Origin: Spongiibacteraceae bacterium UBA5047
GTDB lineage: Bacteria; Pseudomonadota; Gammaproteobacteria; Pseudomonadales; Spongiibacteraceae
Assembly: GCA_002415025.1 (NCBI GenBank)
Contig: DIBR01000002.1
Coordinates: 174,679 to 233,585 of the forward strand
Length of the DNA: 58,907 nucleotides
Direction of reading: 5' to 3'
Shown: piece after piece, positions 34,431 through 43,757 of the stretch
Layout: each line of letters starts with the position of its first letter
Position numbering within the stretch: the first letter of the stretch is position 1
Translations under genes and position numbers: made by a program
The notes under the pieces: generated by a model
Databases searched by the model: none
What the model was told of the DNA's origin: nothing
What the model saw: the letters and a program-made list of their open reading frames with translations, nothing else

Positions 34431-35273
34431 TCAGGCGGTCACCGGTCCGAGTAGCAGCGCCCACAAATCGAGTAACAGCAGGCTGATGGCGCTGACCGCA
34501 CAGGCTTCGATAACGGTGCGGCTCAAGGTCCAGTCGGCCTGCTGCTCATCGAGGCGAAACACGTTGGGGAAACTCACAATAAAGTACATGGCGTAGTAGA
34601 CGGAGCCCCACTGCAGCATGCGCTCAAGATCGACATACCAGACATTGGCGGCGGCATCGTCTGTAATATAAAAATAGGTCTCTGCCCACGCAAAAAACAG
34701 GGCCGTGGCAGTAACGATGGCGCACCAGCTCAAGGTTCGAGCGGTGCTCCGCCAGTTTGTGGTTACGCTGCGAATGCGCCGCATCACAACGATGGCGGCC
34801 GTGTGATACACAATAAAAAAGGCGATGGAGTTGAGGTACATGCCCGGCGGCACTTTTTTGTGCTCGGCCAGTGCGGTGGCTTCGTTTGGACCAACCAGAG
34901 CCGAATCAAAATAGAGGTTAACGTCGTCAAACCGGTAGCGCAGGCCGAGTACATCGAAAAAATACTCGGTGTGAAAATAGGTGCAGAAGAAGATGAAGAC
35001 AGCCATGTACAGATTAAATTTAAACCAGTAGCTCTGATGCCAGATAACGCCACTGTTGCGTCGCAAAAACCAGGGGACAAGCACGCAGAAGGGAAACCAC
35101 ATCAGCAGGTTCTGGGTGATATGCCAGAAGGTGCCGGCATTCAGCCAGCCGGTTGTTTGCATCAGCGCGTTGTAGGCAAAAAATACCGGGATGTAGGCCA
35201 GAAAGTATTTCTCGGCCCAGGCCTTGTCGGAGTTGTTTGAAAACCATTGGCCACGCGGGGGCATGTTCGTCAC
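34431..35273 (-). CDS. Cycloeucalenol cycloisomerase-like membrane protein
   Basis: This 280-residue protein has about six membrane helices and matches, by eye, plant cycloeucalenol cycloisomerase (CPI1), which opens the cyclopropane ring of cycloeucalenol. Shared blocks are WFSNNSDKAWAEKYFLAY (10-27), SYWFKFNLY (81-89), YFHTEYFFDVLGLRY (99-113), FFIVYHTAAIVVMRRIR (152-168), the AWAET motif (195-199) and YYAMYFIVSFPNVFRLDE (226-243). Similarity runs along the whole length. The gene starts 7 bp from an ACATTTC/GAAATGT palindrome overlapping its -10. A sterol or triterpenoid substrate is likely; the exact reaction is not established. Confidence 0.75.
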   Translation of the reverse strand: MTNMPPRGQWFSNNSDKAWAEKYFLAYIPVFFAYNALMQTTGWLNAGTFWHITQNLLMWFPFCVLVPWFLRRNSGVIWHQSYWFKFNLYMAVFIFFCTYFHTEYFFDVLGLRYRFDDVNLYFDSALVGPNEATALAEHKKVPPGMYLNSIAFFIVYHTAAIVVMRRIRSVTTNWRSTARTLSWCAIVTATALFFAWAETYFYITDDAAANVWYVDLERMLQWGSVYYAMYFIVSFPNVFRLDEQQADWTLSRTVIEACAVSAISLLLLDLWALLLGPVTA

Positions 35274-35279
35274 TCAAAA

Positions 35280-35322
35280 ACATTTCGTTAGAAATGTTAT
35301 TGCCTGGCTGCACGAGAGTCAA
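35280..35322 (-). promoter_or_regulatory. Promoter and palindromic operator of the CPI-like gene
   Basis: On the minus strand TTGACT (35322-35317), a 17-bp spacer and TAACAT (35299-35294) form a good sigma70 promoter. The 18-bp element ACATTTCGTTAGAAATGT (35280-35297) has perfect 7-bp inverted arms and overlaps the -10, a repressor position. The same arms recur at 50461-50478 and, less perfectly, at 50375-50392 and 37927-37944. Confidence 0.7.
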
Positions 35323-35421
35323 GCACGCTGGTTTTAACTGTACGTACAAGTCGTGATGGCGCTTCGGCGTGATTTGGCTACAATGAAGGGTGATTCTGCA
35401 TTTGCGCGAGGTGATCGCTTA

Positions 35422-36645
35422 ATGAGCGGCGTGTTTGAGACCTTTTTCGGGAACAAAATGCCGCCACACGGGCATTGCTACCTGTGGGATGACAGACTGG
35501 TATCGCTGCATGTTGTCAGCGATGCCTTGATAGTGCTGTCCTACTTCACCATCCCGCTGGCGCTGGTGTATCTCGTGAAGAAGCGTGAAGACCTCAGTTT
35601 CAACTATATGTTTATCTTGTTCGCGGTATTTATTTTTGCCTGTGGCGCAACTCATCTGGTTAACATCTACAACGTCTGGTACGGCGCTTACTGGTTGAGC
35701 GGTTCGATCAAGGCTATTACCGCCATTGCATCGGTGGGTACGGCGATTCTTGTCTGGCCGCTGGTCCCCAAGGCACTGGCGCTGCCAGGTACGGCCGATC
35801 TGCAGCTTCTTAATGGTCAGCTGCGCGACGAGGCAGATCGCAATGCGCAGCAAGCGCGTGAACTTGAGCTGTTGTCAGAAGAGCTGGAGGAGCAGGTGCA
35901 ACTGCGTACAGCAGAGCTGGAGAATGCGAAGCTCTTGCTTGAAGTCAACAACCGGGCGCTGGAAGAGTCCAACCGCGAGCTGGCGCAATATGCCAATATG
36001 GTTTCACACGATTTGCGCGAACCGCTCAAGAAAATTCATTCCCAGGCCTTTCTGGCAGATTCCAAACTTGGGCGCGACAACGATCCGACGGTGCGCCAAA
36101 GCGTAGGTGGAATTCTGCAAACTTCCGAGCACATGATGGAACTGGTCGATTCGCTCCTGTCGTACGCCCGCATAGAAACCATCAAAGAGCCGCCGCCTCC
36201 GGTGAATGCCAATGAGGTGCTTGATGAGGCTGTGAGAAATCTGAGTTTGCAAATTAAACAGCAGAATATTTCGGTCATCACTAATCCTTTGCCAAAAGTT
36301 CGTATGCAGCGTTACCACCTGCATCAGGTGTTGCTTAATCTGCTCAGTAATGCCGTCAATTATGGCGGCGGCAACGCGCAGCATATAATCGAAATTGGCC
36401 CGTTGTTGATGTCAGACAAGTCCCGGGTGGGGTTTCATGTCAAGGACAACGGCGCCGGCGTACCGGAGGCCGATCAACAGCGGATATTCGGCTTTATCGA
36501 ACGAGGCCGCGAAGGCGGCTCGGGCATTGGCCTGGCGATTTGCAGAAAAATAGTGGGTCAGTATGGCGGTACTATTGAGCTGGAAAGCCGGCCCGGAGAG
36601 GGCGCCAATTTCAAAGTGTACCTGCCTGGAGATACACCGGCCTAG
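35422..36645 (+). CDS. Sensor histidine kinase with ethylene-receptor-type domain
   Basis: From ATG 35422 this is a 407-residue kinase. Three membrane helices (about 30-52, 62-82, 92-115) match the ethylene-binding domain of plant ETR1: SDALIVLSYFTIPL corresponds to SDFFIAIAYFSIPL and FACGATHLVN to LCGATHLIN. Cys74 and His78 are the equivalents of the copper ligands Cys65/His69; Asp34, Tyr41 and Pro45 are also kept. A coiled coil (about 125-190) and a HisKA/HATPase kinase follow, with MVSHDLREPL as phospho-His site and NAVNYGG, DNGAGV, GGSGIGLAI as N, G1 and G2 boxes. No GAF domain is present. The gene is divergent from the CPI-like gene. Confidence 0.88.
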   Translation: MSGVFETFFGNKMPPHGHCYLWDDRLVSLHVVSDALIVLSYFTIPLALVYLVKKREDLSFNYMFILFAVFIFACGATHLVNIYNVWYGAYWLSGSIKAITAIASVGTAILVWPLVPKALALPGTADLQLLNGQLRDEADRNAQQARELELLSEELEEQVQLRTAELENAKLLLEVNNRALEESNRELAQYANMVSHDLREPLKKIHSQAFLADSKLGRDNDPTVRQSVGGILQTSEHMMELVDSLLSYARIETIKEPPPPVNANEVLDEAVRNLSLQIKQQNISVITNPLPKVRMQRYHLHQVLLNLLSNAVNYGGGNAQHIIEIGPLLMSDKSRVGFHVKDNGAGVPEADQQRIFGFIERGREGGSGIGLAICRKIVGQYGGTIELESRPGEGANFKVYLPGDTPA

Positions 36646-36707
36646 TGCGATAGGGGCAAGCCGCCAGTGCGGTGGTGGTTCTCAGGCATCGCGGACGATT
36701 AGGGAAA

Positions 36708-37241
36708 TTCGCCAGCAGGGCTGGCTCCTACCGGGCAGTGAATTGTTGGTGTTCAGGTTTGTGCCGTAGGCCCGCATAAGCGCAGCGTTGCGGGCACTGT
36801 GAAATTGCCTGATACGCTTCGCTTAATCAGGCCTACAAACCATTCGTCAGCAACGACCCGCATCTGTGGGCGCCTGCCTGCAGGCTCCTACCGGGCAGTG
36901 AATTCCAGAGCTCCTTCTTCTTGGTGTTCAGGTTTTTTGCCGTAGGCCCGCATAAGCGCAGCGTTGCGGGCATTGTGAAATTGCCTGATACGCTTTGCTT
37001 AATCAGGCCTACAAACCATTCGTCAGCAACGGCTCGCACCTGTGGGAGTCTGCCTGCAGGCTCCTGTCGGGCAGTGAATTCCAGAGCTCCTTCTTCTTGG
37101 TGTTCAGGTTTTTTGCCGTAGGCCCGCATAAGTGCAGCGTTGCGGGCATTGTAAAATTGCCTGATACGCTTCGCTTAATCAGGCCTGCAAACCATTCGTC
37201 AGCAACGGCCCGTACCCGCGGGAGCCTGCCTGCAGGCGAAT
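36708..37241. repeat. Tandem array of a 176-bp unit built on repeats A and B
   Basis: Three family-B elements begin at 36766, 36942 and 37118, exactly 176 bp apart, each followed by a decayed family-A element. The flanking text (about TTCTTCTTGGTGTTCAGG before B and ACCATTCGTCAGCAACG after it) is repeated too, so the whole unit was duplicated in tandem. A variant A element stands at 36708-36732. The 618-bp gap 36646-37263 holds nothing else I can support. Confidence 0.85.
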
Positions 37242-37263
37242 GCGCGGGCTTAGGTAGCGGCCA

Positions 37264-37890
37264 CTAGCCGAGCAGGCGCTTGCCGCGCAGCATTAATAAC
37301 ATGCTGCGCTTGATACGGTTGAGGTGCGCCTCTTCGTTTTGTATTTCGCCCTCAAAGACCTGTTCGATCATCAAACCGGTGAGAAAGGTGTGGGTGTATA
37401 TGAGTGCTTCCAATAGCTCGTCATCGCTGAGACTGCTGTCTGAAAACCATTCCTGCATAGTGTGAGCGTGGCTGCTGGATTGCTGCTGCAGTTGCGTGTC
37501 GCTGCTTTGTACGGGGTTTTTACGCATAGCGAGCAATATTTCCAGCGTCGCCACGTAAAGGTCACTTTGATAGTGTTGCCACATGCGGTCTACAAAGTCG
37601 TCAACCCGTTTTTTCAGGCTGCCGCCGGCAAATCCCTCGGCGCTCATCAGTTCGGTGAAACGCTGGTGAGATTGGTCGAGAATAGCCGCCAGAATATCTT
37701 CCTTCGAACCAAAGTGGTGCTGTACTGCACCCCAGGTAAAGCCGGCTTTACGGGCTATCCTGCTTGAGCTGGCAGCGCCAAAGCCGCCGTCATTTATCAG
37801 TGAAATCACGGCGTTGATAATTTTCTCGCGGGCGACAAGAGTCTTTTGCGCTTGTTTGCCCAGTCGAGGTGTTGCGCTTACATCCGGCAT
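37264..37890 (-). CDS. TetR family transcriptional regulator
   Basis: This 208-residue protein has the TetR helix-turn-helix (INAVISLINDGGFGAASSSRIARKAGFTWGAVQHHFGSKEDIL) and a variable ligand-binding C-terminal domain. It is divergent from the FadH-like enzyme gene, and a degenerate palindrome lies between them. The palindrome resembles those at the CPI-like and TonB/CYP51 promoters, so this protein is a candidate for the shared regulator. The inducer is unknown. Confidence 0.9.
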   Translation of the reverse strand: MPDVSATPRLGKQAQKTLVAREKIINAVISLINDGGFGAASSSRIARKAGFTWGAVQHHFGSKEDILAAILDQSHQRFTELMSAEGFAGGSLKKRVDDFVDRMWQHYQSDLYVATLEILLAMRKNPVQSSDTQLQQQSSSHAHTMQEWFSDSSLSDDELLEALIYTHTFLTGLMIEQVFEGEIQNEEAHLNRIKRSMLLMLRGKRLLG

Positions 37891-37926
37891 GCTGTTATCT
37901 CAAAATTGTGACGCTGTCTCGCTGAA

Positions 37927-37944
37927 ACATTTCCACGAGAATGT
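37927..37944. promoter_or_regulatory. Candidate TetR operator upstream of tetR and the FadH-like gene
   Basis: ACATTTCCACGAGAATGT keeps the outer ACATT/AATGT arms of the palindrome seen at 35280 and 50461, with an imperfect centre. It lies 37 bp upstream of the TetR start codon, a normal position for self-repression. Confidence 0.5.
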
Positions 37945-38069
37945 TTATTATTGACGCTAATCCGGGCGCTAGCTACCCTCAAGCGTCATTTTTTGGTGGT
38001 TCTGCATGTTTTGCTATGGCTGCAGATGGCTGCCGCAGTCTCAAATCAATAACAACACACGGGTAAAGC

Positions 38070-40109
38070 ATGAAGCTTTTGGAACCGATCAATATTGCCG
38101 GGATGGCAGTCAAAAATCGTATGGTTATGGCCCCCATGACCACCAATTACGGTAACGAAGACCAGACTCCCTCCGAGCGATTGACAGCCTTTTTGCTGGA
38201 ACGCGCCCGCGGCGGTGTCGGGCTTATCACGGTAGAAGTCTGCACCGTGGACCCGCGCCAGAAATACCAGCCGCAGTCGCTTACCCTCGGCGACGATAGC
38301 GTGATTGCCGCACATCGCCGCTTGACTGACGCGCTGCATCAATACGATGTGAAAGTGCAGCCACAGCTGACTCATCCCGGCCCGGAATCGATGAGCGCCA
38401 TTTATTTTGGTGAACAGCCGGTAGCACCCAGTGATTGCAACGGCGCCTGTACCGGCCTGCCCGCGCGCGAACTGGCCGTTAGCGAGTTGGACGCTATCGT
38501 TGAGGCCTATGCCCAGGGTGCCCGGCGTGCACGCGAGGCCGGGTACGATGGCATTGAGCTGCATGCGGCGCACTGCTATATGTTGCTGGGCACTTTTCTG
38601 TCGCCCCTGAAAAACAAGCGTCAGGACGAATATGGCGCAGACACGGTTGAAAACCGCACGCGCCTGCTGGTGCGCGTGCTCAAGCGCATAAAGGAAGTAG
38701 CGGGCCATGACTTCCCGCTTACCCTGCGTATCTCGGGTTTTGAACGAATCCCCGGTGGTCGCGATGCTGCTGATACGGCGCGTATTGCGCCCCTGCTTGT
38801 GGCCGCGGGTGTAGATGCCTTTCATGTCAGTGGCGGGGTGAGCGACCCCATGGTGTCGCAGATGATCTGCGGCAGCAATTACCCCGATGGCTACAACTTG
38901 CCTGAGGCAGAGGCGATCAAGCGCGTGGTGAAGGTGCCCGTGATGGTTGTCGGGCGATTTCTCGATCCGGAGTTTGCAGAGCAGGCTCTGCAAGAGGGTC
39001 GTGCGGATATGATTGTGATGGGGCGCCCGCTGCTGGCCGACCCTGACTTGCCGAACAAGGTGCGCGATGGCCGCCTGACGGAGATCCGGCGCTGTATCTC
39101 CTGCCAGAACTGCATCGATTCCATGTTTATGTGGCCGCTGGATGCGCGTATGAACTGTGCAGTGAATGCTGCCACCGGGCGCGAGTTGTCGCATCGCTAT
39201 GAACGCGCCGCGCAGGCAAAGCATATTGTTATTGTGGGTGGCGGCCCCGCAGGAATGGAGGCTGCGCGAATCTGCGCCGAGCGCGGTCACAGGGTAACCC
39301 TGCTGGAGCGTAACCGTCAGTTGGGTGGTGCTCTTCGACTGGCGAGTACGGTGCACAGCGACAACGAGCGTTTTCTGGTGTATCTCCTGCATGAAATGCA
39401 AAGACTCCCGATTACGCTTCGACTCGGCTGCGAGGCCTCTGACGAGCTTATCGCCTCCCTCATGCCGGATGAGGTTGTAATCGCGACCGGCGCCGTTCTG
39501 CACATGCCGGAAATCCCCGTTGATGCGGGGGCGGCACTGATTCGCGGTGACGAATTGCGCGCCTTGTTTGAGGGGCGCATTACCCACAGCGCAGGTATGC
39601 CCTGGTGGTTACGTGCGGGGGCGGCCTTGTTGGGCGGGCGTCTTATCACGCCCTCACTGCTGCGGCGCTTGAGCTACTATTATTTGCCGGTAGGCAAGCG
39701 CGTGGCGATTATCGGCGGTGATCTGGCGGCTATCGAGCTGGCGGAGTTTCTGGCAAAGCGTGGTCGTCGCGTTAGCGTATTGTATGAAGGCGAGCAGCTC
39801 GCGCCGGAAATCGGCCCCAAGCGTCGCTTGGAACACGAGTTGCGACTGGAAGCCCTGTTGGTGTCGATCAACTGCGGCGTGAGGGTGCAGGGCATTAACG
39901 GCAAGCACGTCACCTTCAGTGCGGGTGGTATTGCTACGTCATGTCATGCCGACAGCATTATTTTGCCCGGTGAACCCATTGCCCGTACCAGCCTGTATGA
40001 CGCTGTGCTGGCGGCGGGCTTGTCTGCCCATGCCATCGGCGACTGCACGGGCCTTGGCCTGATCGTCAAGGCTACGTCGGAGGCGGGTGAGTTGGCGCAT
40101 TCGCTATAG
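38070..40109 (+). CDS. FadH-like NADH:flavin oxidoreductase (2,4-dienoyl-CoA reductase type)
   Basis: This 679-residue protein has an N-terminal old-yellow-enzyme TIM barrel binding FMN (NRMVMAPMTTNYG, GVGLITVE, HAAHCYML), a cluster loop with CISCQNC and a later Cys for a [4Fe-4S] centre, and a C-terminal FAD/NAD part with IVIVGGGPAGMEAAR and VAIIGGDLAAIELAEFL. The length equals the dienoyl-CoA reductase family. Members reduce enoyl, enone or aromatic substrates. Divergent tetR suggests induction by a catabolic substrate; a steroid or terpenoid enone is possible, by inference. Confidence 0.87.
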   Translation: MKLLEPINIAGMAVKNRMVMAPMTTNYGNEDQTPSERLTAFLLERARGGVGLITVEVCTVDPRQKYQPQSLTLGDDSVIAAHRRLTDALHQYDVKVQPQLTHPGPESMSAIYFGEQPVAPSDCNGACTGLPARELAVSELDAIVEAYAQGARRAREAGYDGIELHAAHCYMLLGTFLSPLKNKRQDEYGADTVENRTRLLVRVLKRIKEVAGHDFPLTLRISGFERIPGGRDAADTARIAPLLVAAGVDAFHVSGGVSDPMVSQMICGSNYPDGYNLPEAEAIKRVVKVPVMVVGRFLDPEFAEQALQEGRADMIVMGRPLLADPDLPNKVRDGRLTEIRRCISCQNCIDSMFMWPLDARMNCAVNAATGRELSHRYERAAQAKHIVIVGGGPAGMEAARICAERGHRVTLLERNRQLGGALRLASTVHSDNERFLVYLLHEMQRLPITLRLGCEASDELIASLMPDEVVIATGAVLHMPEIPVDAGAALIRGDELRALFEGRITHSAGMPWWLRAGAALLGGRLITPSLLRRLSYYYLPVGKRVAIIGGDLAAIELAEFLAKRGRRVSVLYEGEQLAPEIGPKRRLEHELRLEALLVSINCGVRVQGINGKHVTFSAGGIATSCHADSIILPGEPIARTSLYDAVLAAGLSAHAIGDCTGLGLIVKATSEAGELAHSL

Positions 40110-40190
40110 GGAGGCTGCGGTCGACCTCTTTTCATATTTTCACAGCCTCGGTTAAGGTGTGCTCAGGCGACGGCTACGGGGGATTCAAAC

Positions 40191-42755
40191 ATGGAAGTGT
40201 TGGCGTTATTACTGGGATTGATTCCACTGGGCCTGGCGATAGGCGCCGTGCTTGGCTGGGTGGCCTATCGCAAAACCCAGGAGCTGGAAAGGGATGTCAA
40301 ACAGCTGCGCCAGCAAATCTGGAATTTGCAGGCCGACGGCTTATATGGCAACACAACAGCGCCGCCGGCTAAAACGGCTTCGCCTCCCCGGCCACAGACA
40401 CCCTCCGCGCCCGCAGCTCCACCGCCGGCAGCTAAAACCGCAACTAAATCCGCAGCCACATCCCGCCCTCCCAACCCGCTCTGGCAGAGTCTACGCGATA
40501 GCTGGATGATCTGGTTGGGCGGCGGTAGCATTGGTCTGGCCGGTATTTTTATGGTGCGCTACGGTATCGAGCAGGGCCTGCTGGGGCCAACGGCTCGTAT
40601 CGTGATGGCAGTACTGACTGGCATTGCCCTGCATGCGGTTGCAGAGTTTCTGCGTCGTCGCAGTGGCAGTGAGCAGCCAGCGTTGGCGGCGCTGGCGGGC
40701 GGCGCCAGTATTACGTTGTTTGCTGCGTTATTAGCAGCGCTGCATCTCTATCAGCTGCTTAACCCCGGTCTGGTGTTCGCCCTGCTGGCGGTGGTCTCCC
40801 TGCTGACCATGGCGCTGGCTTTGCGCCACGGCCCCATTCTCGCCATTATTGGTTTGTTAGGCGCCTACGGCGTGCCGGTGCTGGTTTCCACCGGCAGTAA
40901 TAACCTGACCGGCGCGCTGATTTACGCGCTGATTATTTCCGTTAGTGCCTTGCTGTTAATGCGTTACGTGTATCGGCCCTGGCTGTGGCTGGGCATGATG
41001 GCTGGCTCGCTGTTTTGGGGTATCGTCTCGCTGTCAGAATCCGGCGCGGATGCTTTTCGGCCACTGTACACTGCACTGCTGGCCTATTTCATGCTCGCGA
41101 TTCCGGCCTTTGATTTCAGGCTGCAAAAAGTGGACGCCGTTACCGGCGTGCTGCTGCGCAGTGTGCTTGCGCCTGAATATCGACGGGAGCAACTGTCGCT
41201 CTTCTCGCTGATCTTTGTAAGTGCTTTCTCCCTGCTTGTACAACCGTTCGCGCTCGCGTCTTTTGTGGTCCACCTGTTGATTGTGCCGGTGCTCTTTTTG
41301 GCCGCGCGCTATCGTGAACCCTTGCAGATGCTGCCGTGGCTGAGTTTGATCGTGTTTGCTGCCACTACGGTTTTTCTCGGGCTGGAAGAGCGCAGTCACG
41401 CGCTCGAAATTGCAGCGCTTGCCGTCACCGAGCAAGGTGCTTTGCTTTGGAGTCTCGTGTTGGCAGCACTGGTCTTTAGCGCGGCATCACTCTGGAATCT
41501 CGGCATTTCGCGCCATACCCATTTGTGGTCGTCGCTGGCCTTTATGTCGCCGATCATTTGGCTGGCGGTGGCCTACCTGCGCATGCCGGATATAGTGGTT
41601 GGCTGGCAGTGGGGCATTTGCAGCCTGTTGGTGGGTGGCAGCTATGTCTTTTTTGCGGGCGCACGTTTGCAGCGCAGTGAGCAGGATATTCCTGCAGTCT
41701 GGTTATTACTTGCGGGGCACGCCGCCTATTCGCTGGCGGCGGCCATCGTCTTTCAGGAGGCCGGGCTGACATTGGCACTGGCGCTGCAGCTCGTATCCCT
41801 GGGCTGGCTAATACGTCGCTTTGAGCTGACAACACTGGGCTGGTTGGTGAAACTGGTAGTGGCGGCGGTTGTGCTGCGTCTGACGGTTAACCCCTGGCTG
41901 CTGAGTTACCCCGCCGAGGTACACTGGTCGTTATGGACATACGGCGGTGCGACACTGTGTTGTTTTGTAGCCTCGCGGTTGCTGGTGGGGCAACTGCAGC
42001 TGATGCGCTGGTTGGAGGCGGCTGCACTGCACCTGTTGGTGCTGACCCTTGGTGCCGAGACCCGCTACTGGTTATACGACGGTGAAGTATTTGCCGGGCG
42101 TTACGGTTTTACCGAAGCGGCGATCAATACCAACTTGTGGGCGGCGCTCGCGCTGGTGTATCACTACCGCGCGCGCTTCAGTGCTCATATGCAGGTTATC
42201 TATTTGCCGGCCTCGCGCATTTTGATGTGTTTGGCGCTGGGCAGCTTTGCGCTGCTGTTAAGCAACCTTAACCCGTATTTTGGTAACGCCAGGGTATCGA
42301 CAACCCCGGTCTTTAACGGCCTGTTGCTCGCTTACGGGTTACCCCTGATTATGGCGCTTCTGGCGCTGGTCTACTACGAGCCGCGATACCGGCGTGTCGC
42401 TGCGACAGTGGCTGCTATTGCCGGCTTTACGTTTATTAACCTGCAAATCCGGCACCTTTGGAATGGTAGCGTCAACGATTATATTCCGACATCCAGTGGC
42501 GAGCTCTACACGTACTCACTGGTCTGGCTGGTTGCAGCGGTGCTGGCTGTGCTTGCCGGTACGCGGCACCGCGTTGAACCGCTATACAAGGCTGGCATGG
42601 CCGTGTTGTTGGTAGTAATTGCCAAAATCTTCATTGTGGATATGTCGGATCTTGACGGGTTGTTGCGGGTCGCCTCCTTTATGGGGCTGGGGCTGACGTT
42701 GCTGGGGCTCTCGTATTTGTATAAACGATTATCGGAAGATTTGACGGAGACGTAG
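40191..42755 (+). CDS. DUF2339 polytopic membrane protein
   Basis: This 854-residue protein begins with a membrane helix and a short coiled coil (KTQELERDVKQLRQQIWNLQ), a proline/alanine-rich linker (about 60-95) and then more than 20 hydrophobic segments. WMIWLGGGSIGLAGIFMVRYGIEQGLLGP marks DUF2339. Members are of unknown function. The TerC gene starts 2 bp after its stop, so they form an operon. Confidence 0.85.
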   Translation: MEVLALLLGLIPLGLAIGAVLGWVAYRKTQELERDVKQLRQQIWNLQADGLYGNTTAPPAKTASPPRPQTPSAPAAPPPAAKTATKSAATSRPPNPLWQSLRDSWMIWLGGGSIGLAGIFMVRYGIEQGLLGPTARIVMAVLTGIALHAVAEFLRRRSGSEQPALAALAGGASITLFAALLAALHLYQLLNPGLVFALLAVVSLLTMALALRHGPILAIIGLLGAYGVPVLVSTGSNNLTGALIYALIISVSALLLMRYVYRPWLWLGMMAGSLFWGIVSLSESGADAFRPLYTALLAYFMLAIPAFDFRLQKVDAVTGVLLRSVLAPEYRREQLSLFSLIFVSAFSLLVQPFALASFVVHLLIVPVLFLAARYREPLQMLPWLSLIVFAATTVFLGLEERSHALEIAALAVTEQGALLWSLVLAALVFSAASLWNLGISRHTHLWSSLAFMSPIIWLAVAYLRMPDIVVGWQWGICSLLVGGSYVFFAGARLQRSEQDIPAVWLLLAGHAAYSLAAAIVFQEAGLTLALALQLVSLGWLIRRFELTTLGWLVKLVVAAVVLRLTVNPWLLSYPAEVHWSLWTYGGATLCCFVASRLLVGQLQLMRWLEAAALHLLVLTLGAETRYWLYDGEVFAGRYGFTEAAINTNLWAALALVYHYRARFSAHMQVIYLPASRILMCLALGSFALLLSNLNPYFGNARVSTTPVFNGLLLAYGLPLIMALLALVYYEPRYRRVAATVAAIAGFTFINLQIRHLWNGSVNDYIPTSSGELYTYSLVWLVAAVLAVLAGTRHRVEPLYKAGMAVLLVVIAKIFIVDMSDLDGLLRVASFMGLGLTLLGLSYLYKRLSEDLTET

Positions 42756-42757
42756 AA

Positions 42758-43495
42758 ATGGAATGGCTGGCCAGCCCAGAAGCGTGGATTGCACTGTCGA
42801 CGCTGATAGCGCTCGAAATTGTCCTCGGTATCGACAATATTATTTTCATTTCGATACTGGTAGCCAGGCTTCCGGTTGAGCAACGTGACCGGGCACGCAA
42901 GCTGGGTATAGGTCTGGCGATGCTGTCTCGCCTGCTGCTGCTGTTTGCGCTTAGCTGGGTGATGGGGCTGACAACTGATTTGTTCACTGTGATGGGTGAA
43001 GGCATATCAGGTCGCGATTTAATATTGGTGGGTGGCGGGCTATTTCTATTGCTGAAATCCACCCATGAGATTCACAACAGTTTTGAAATTGACGAAGAGG
43101 CGGCCGGTGCTGGCGTCGCGGTGGCCACCTTCGGTTCAGTGCTGGCCCAAATTGCGGTTCTGGATATTGTGTTTTCGCTGGACTCGGTTATTACGGCGGT
43201 CGGTATGGTTGATCAAATTTCCATTATGGTGATCGCCGTGGTGGTATCGGTATTGGTGATGCTGCTGGCGTCGAAATCCATTGCTGAATTTGTGGATGCA
43301 AACCCGACTATAAAAATGCTGGCGCTGGCTTTTCTGATCTTAATCGGAGTCACATTGATAGCCGAAGGTTTTGATGTGCATGTGCCCAAGGGTTACATCT
43401 ATTTTGCAATGGCCTTTTCGGTGAGCGTTGAGATGCTGAATATTCGCTTGCGAAAGCGTAAGCAGACGCTGAAGCTACAAAAGAAGATTGGTTGA
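42758..43495 (+). CDS. TerC family integral membrane protein
   Basis: This 245-residue protein has seven membrane helices and TerC motifs: ALEIVLGIDNIIFISIL near the N-terminus and AVLDIVFSLDSVITAVGM in the second half, each with conserved acidic residues inside a helix. The family is linked to metal ion export and membrane-coupled protein metallation. It is the second gene of an operon with the DUF2339 gene. A repeat array follows. Confidence 0.93.
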   Translation: MEWLASPEAWIALSTLIALEIVLGIDNIIFISILVARLPVEQRDRARKLGIGLAMLSRLLLLFALSWVMGLTTDLFTVMGEGISGRDLILVGGGLFLLLKSTHEIHNSFEIDEEAAGAGVAVATFGSVLAQIAVLDIVFSLDSVITAVGMVDQISIMVIAVVVSVLVMLLASKSIAEFVDANPTIKMLALAFLILIGVTLIAEGFDVHVPKGYIYFAMAFSVSVEMLNIRLRKRKQTLKLQKKIG

Positions 43496-43505
43496 GGGTT
43501 CGCCT

Positions 43506-43754
43506 GTAGGCCCGCATAAGCGCCGCGTTGCGGGCATCAATGAAGCGCCTGATACGCTGCGCTTAATCAGGCCTACAAAAACAATGCATCAGCGCTTGCG
43601 GGGGCTGCCTTGCAGGCGAAAGGGTCTTGCGTGGTCTGTAGGCCCGCATAAGCACCGCGTTGCGGGCATCAACGAAGCGCCTGATACGCTGCGCTTAATC
43701 AGGCCTACGAAAACAATGCATCAGCATTTGTGGGGCCTGCCCTGCAGGCGAAGG
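43506..43754. repeat. Two tandem units of 132 bp built on repeats B and A
   Basis: Family-B elements start at 43506 and 43638, with decayed family-A elements (GCAGGCGAA) after each. The units are nearly identical, including the ACAATGCATCAGC spacer. The array fills the gap between the convergent TerC and Dabb genes and may act as a two-way terminator. Confidence 0.82.
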
Positions 43755-43757
43755 AAG

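Noticed and set aside
36708..37241. Tandem repeats as a CRISPR array
   Set aside because: Units are 176 bp, the intervening text is repeated rather than unique, and no cas gene is present.
38046..39587. 513-codon open frame on the minus strand
   Set aside because: It is antisense to the FadH-like gene, whose domains are clear; its peptide has no recognisable motif.
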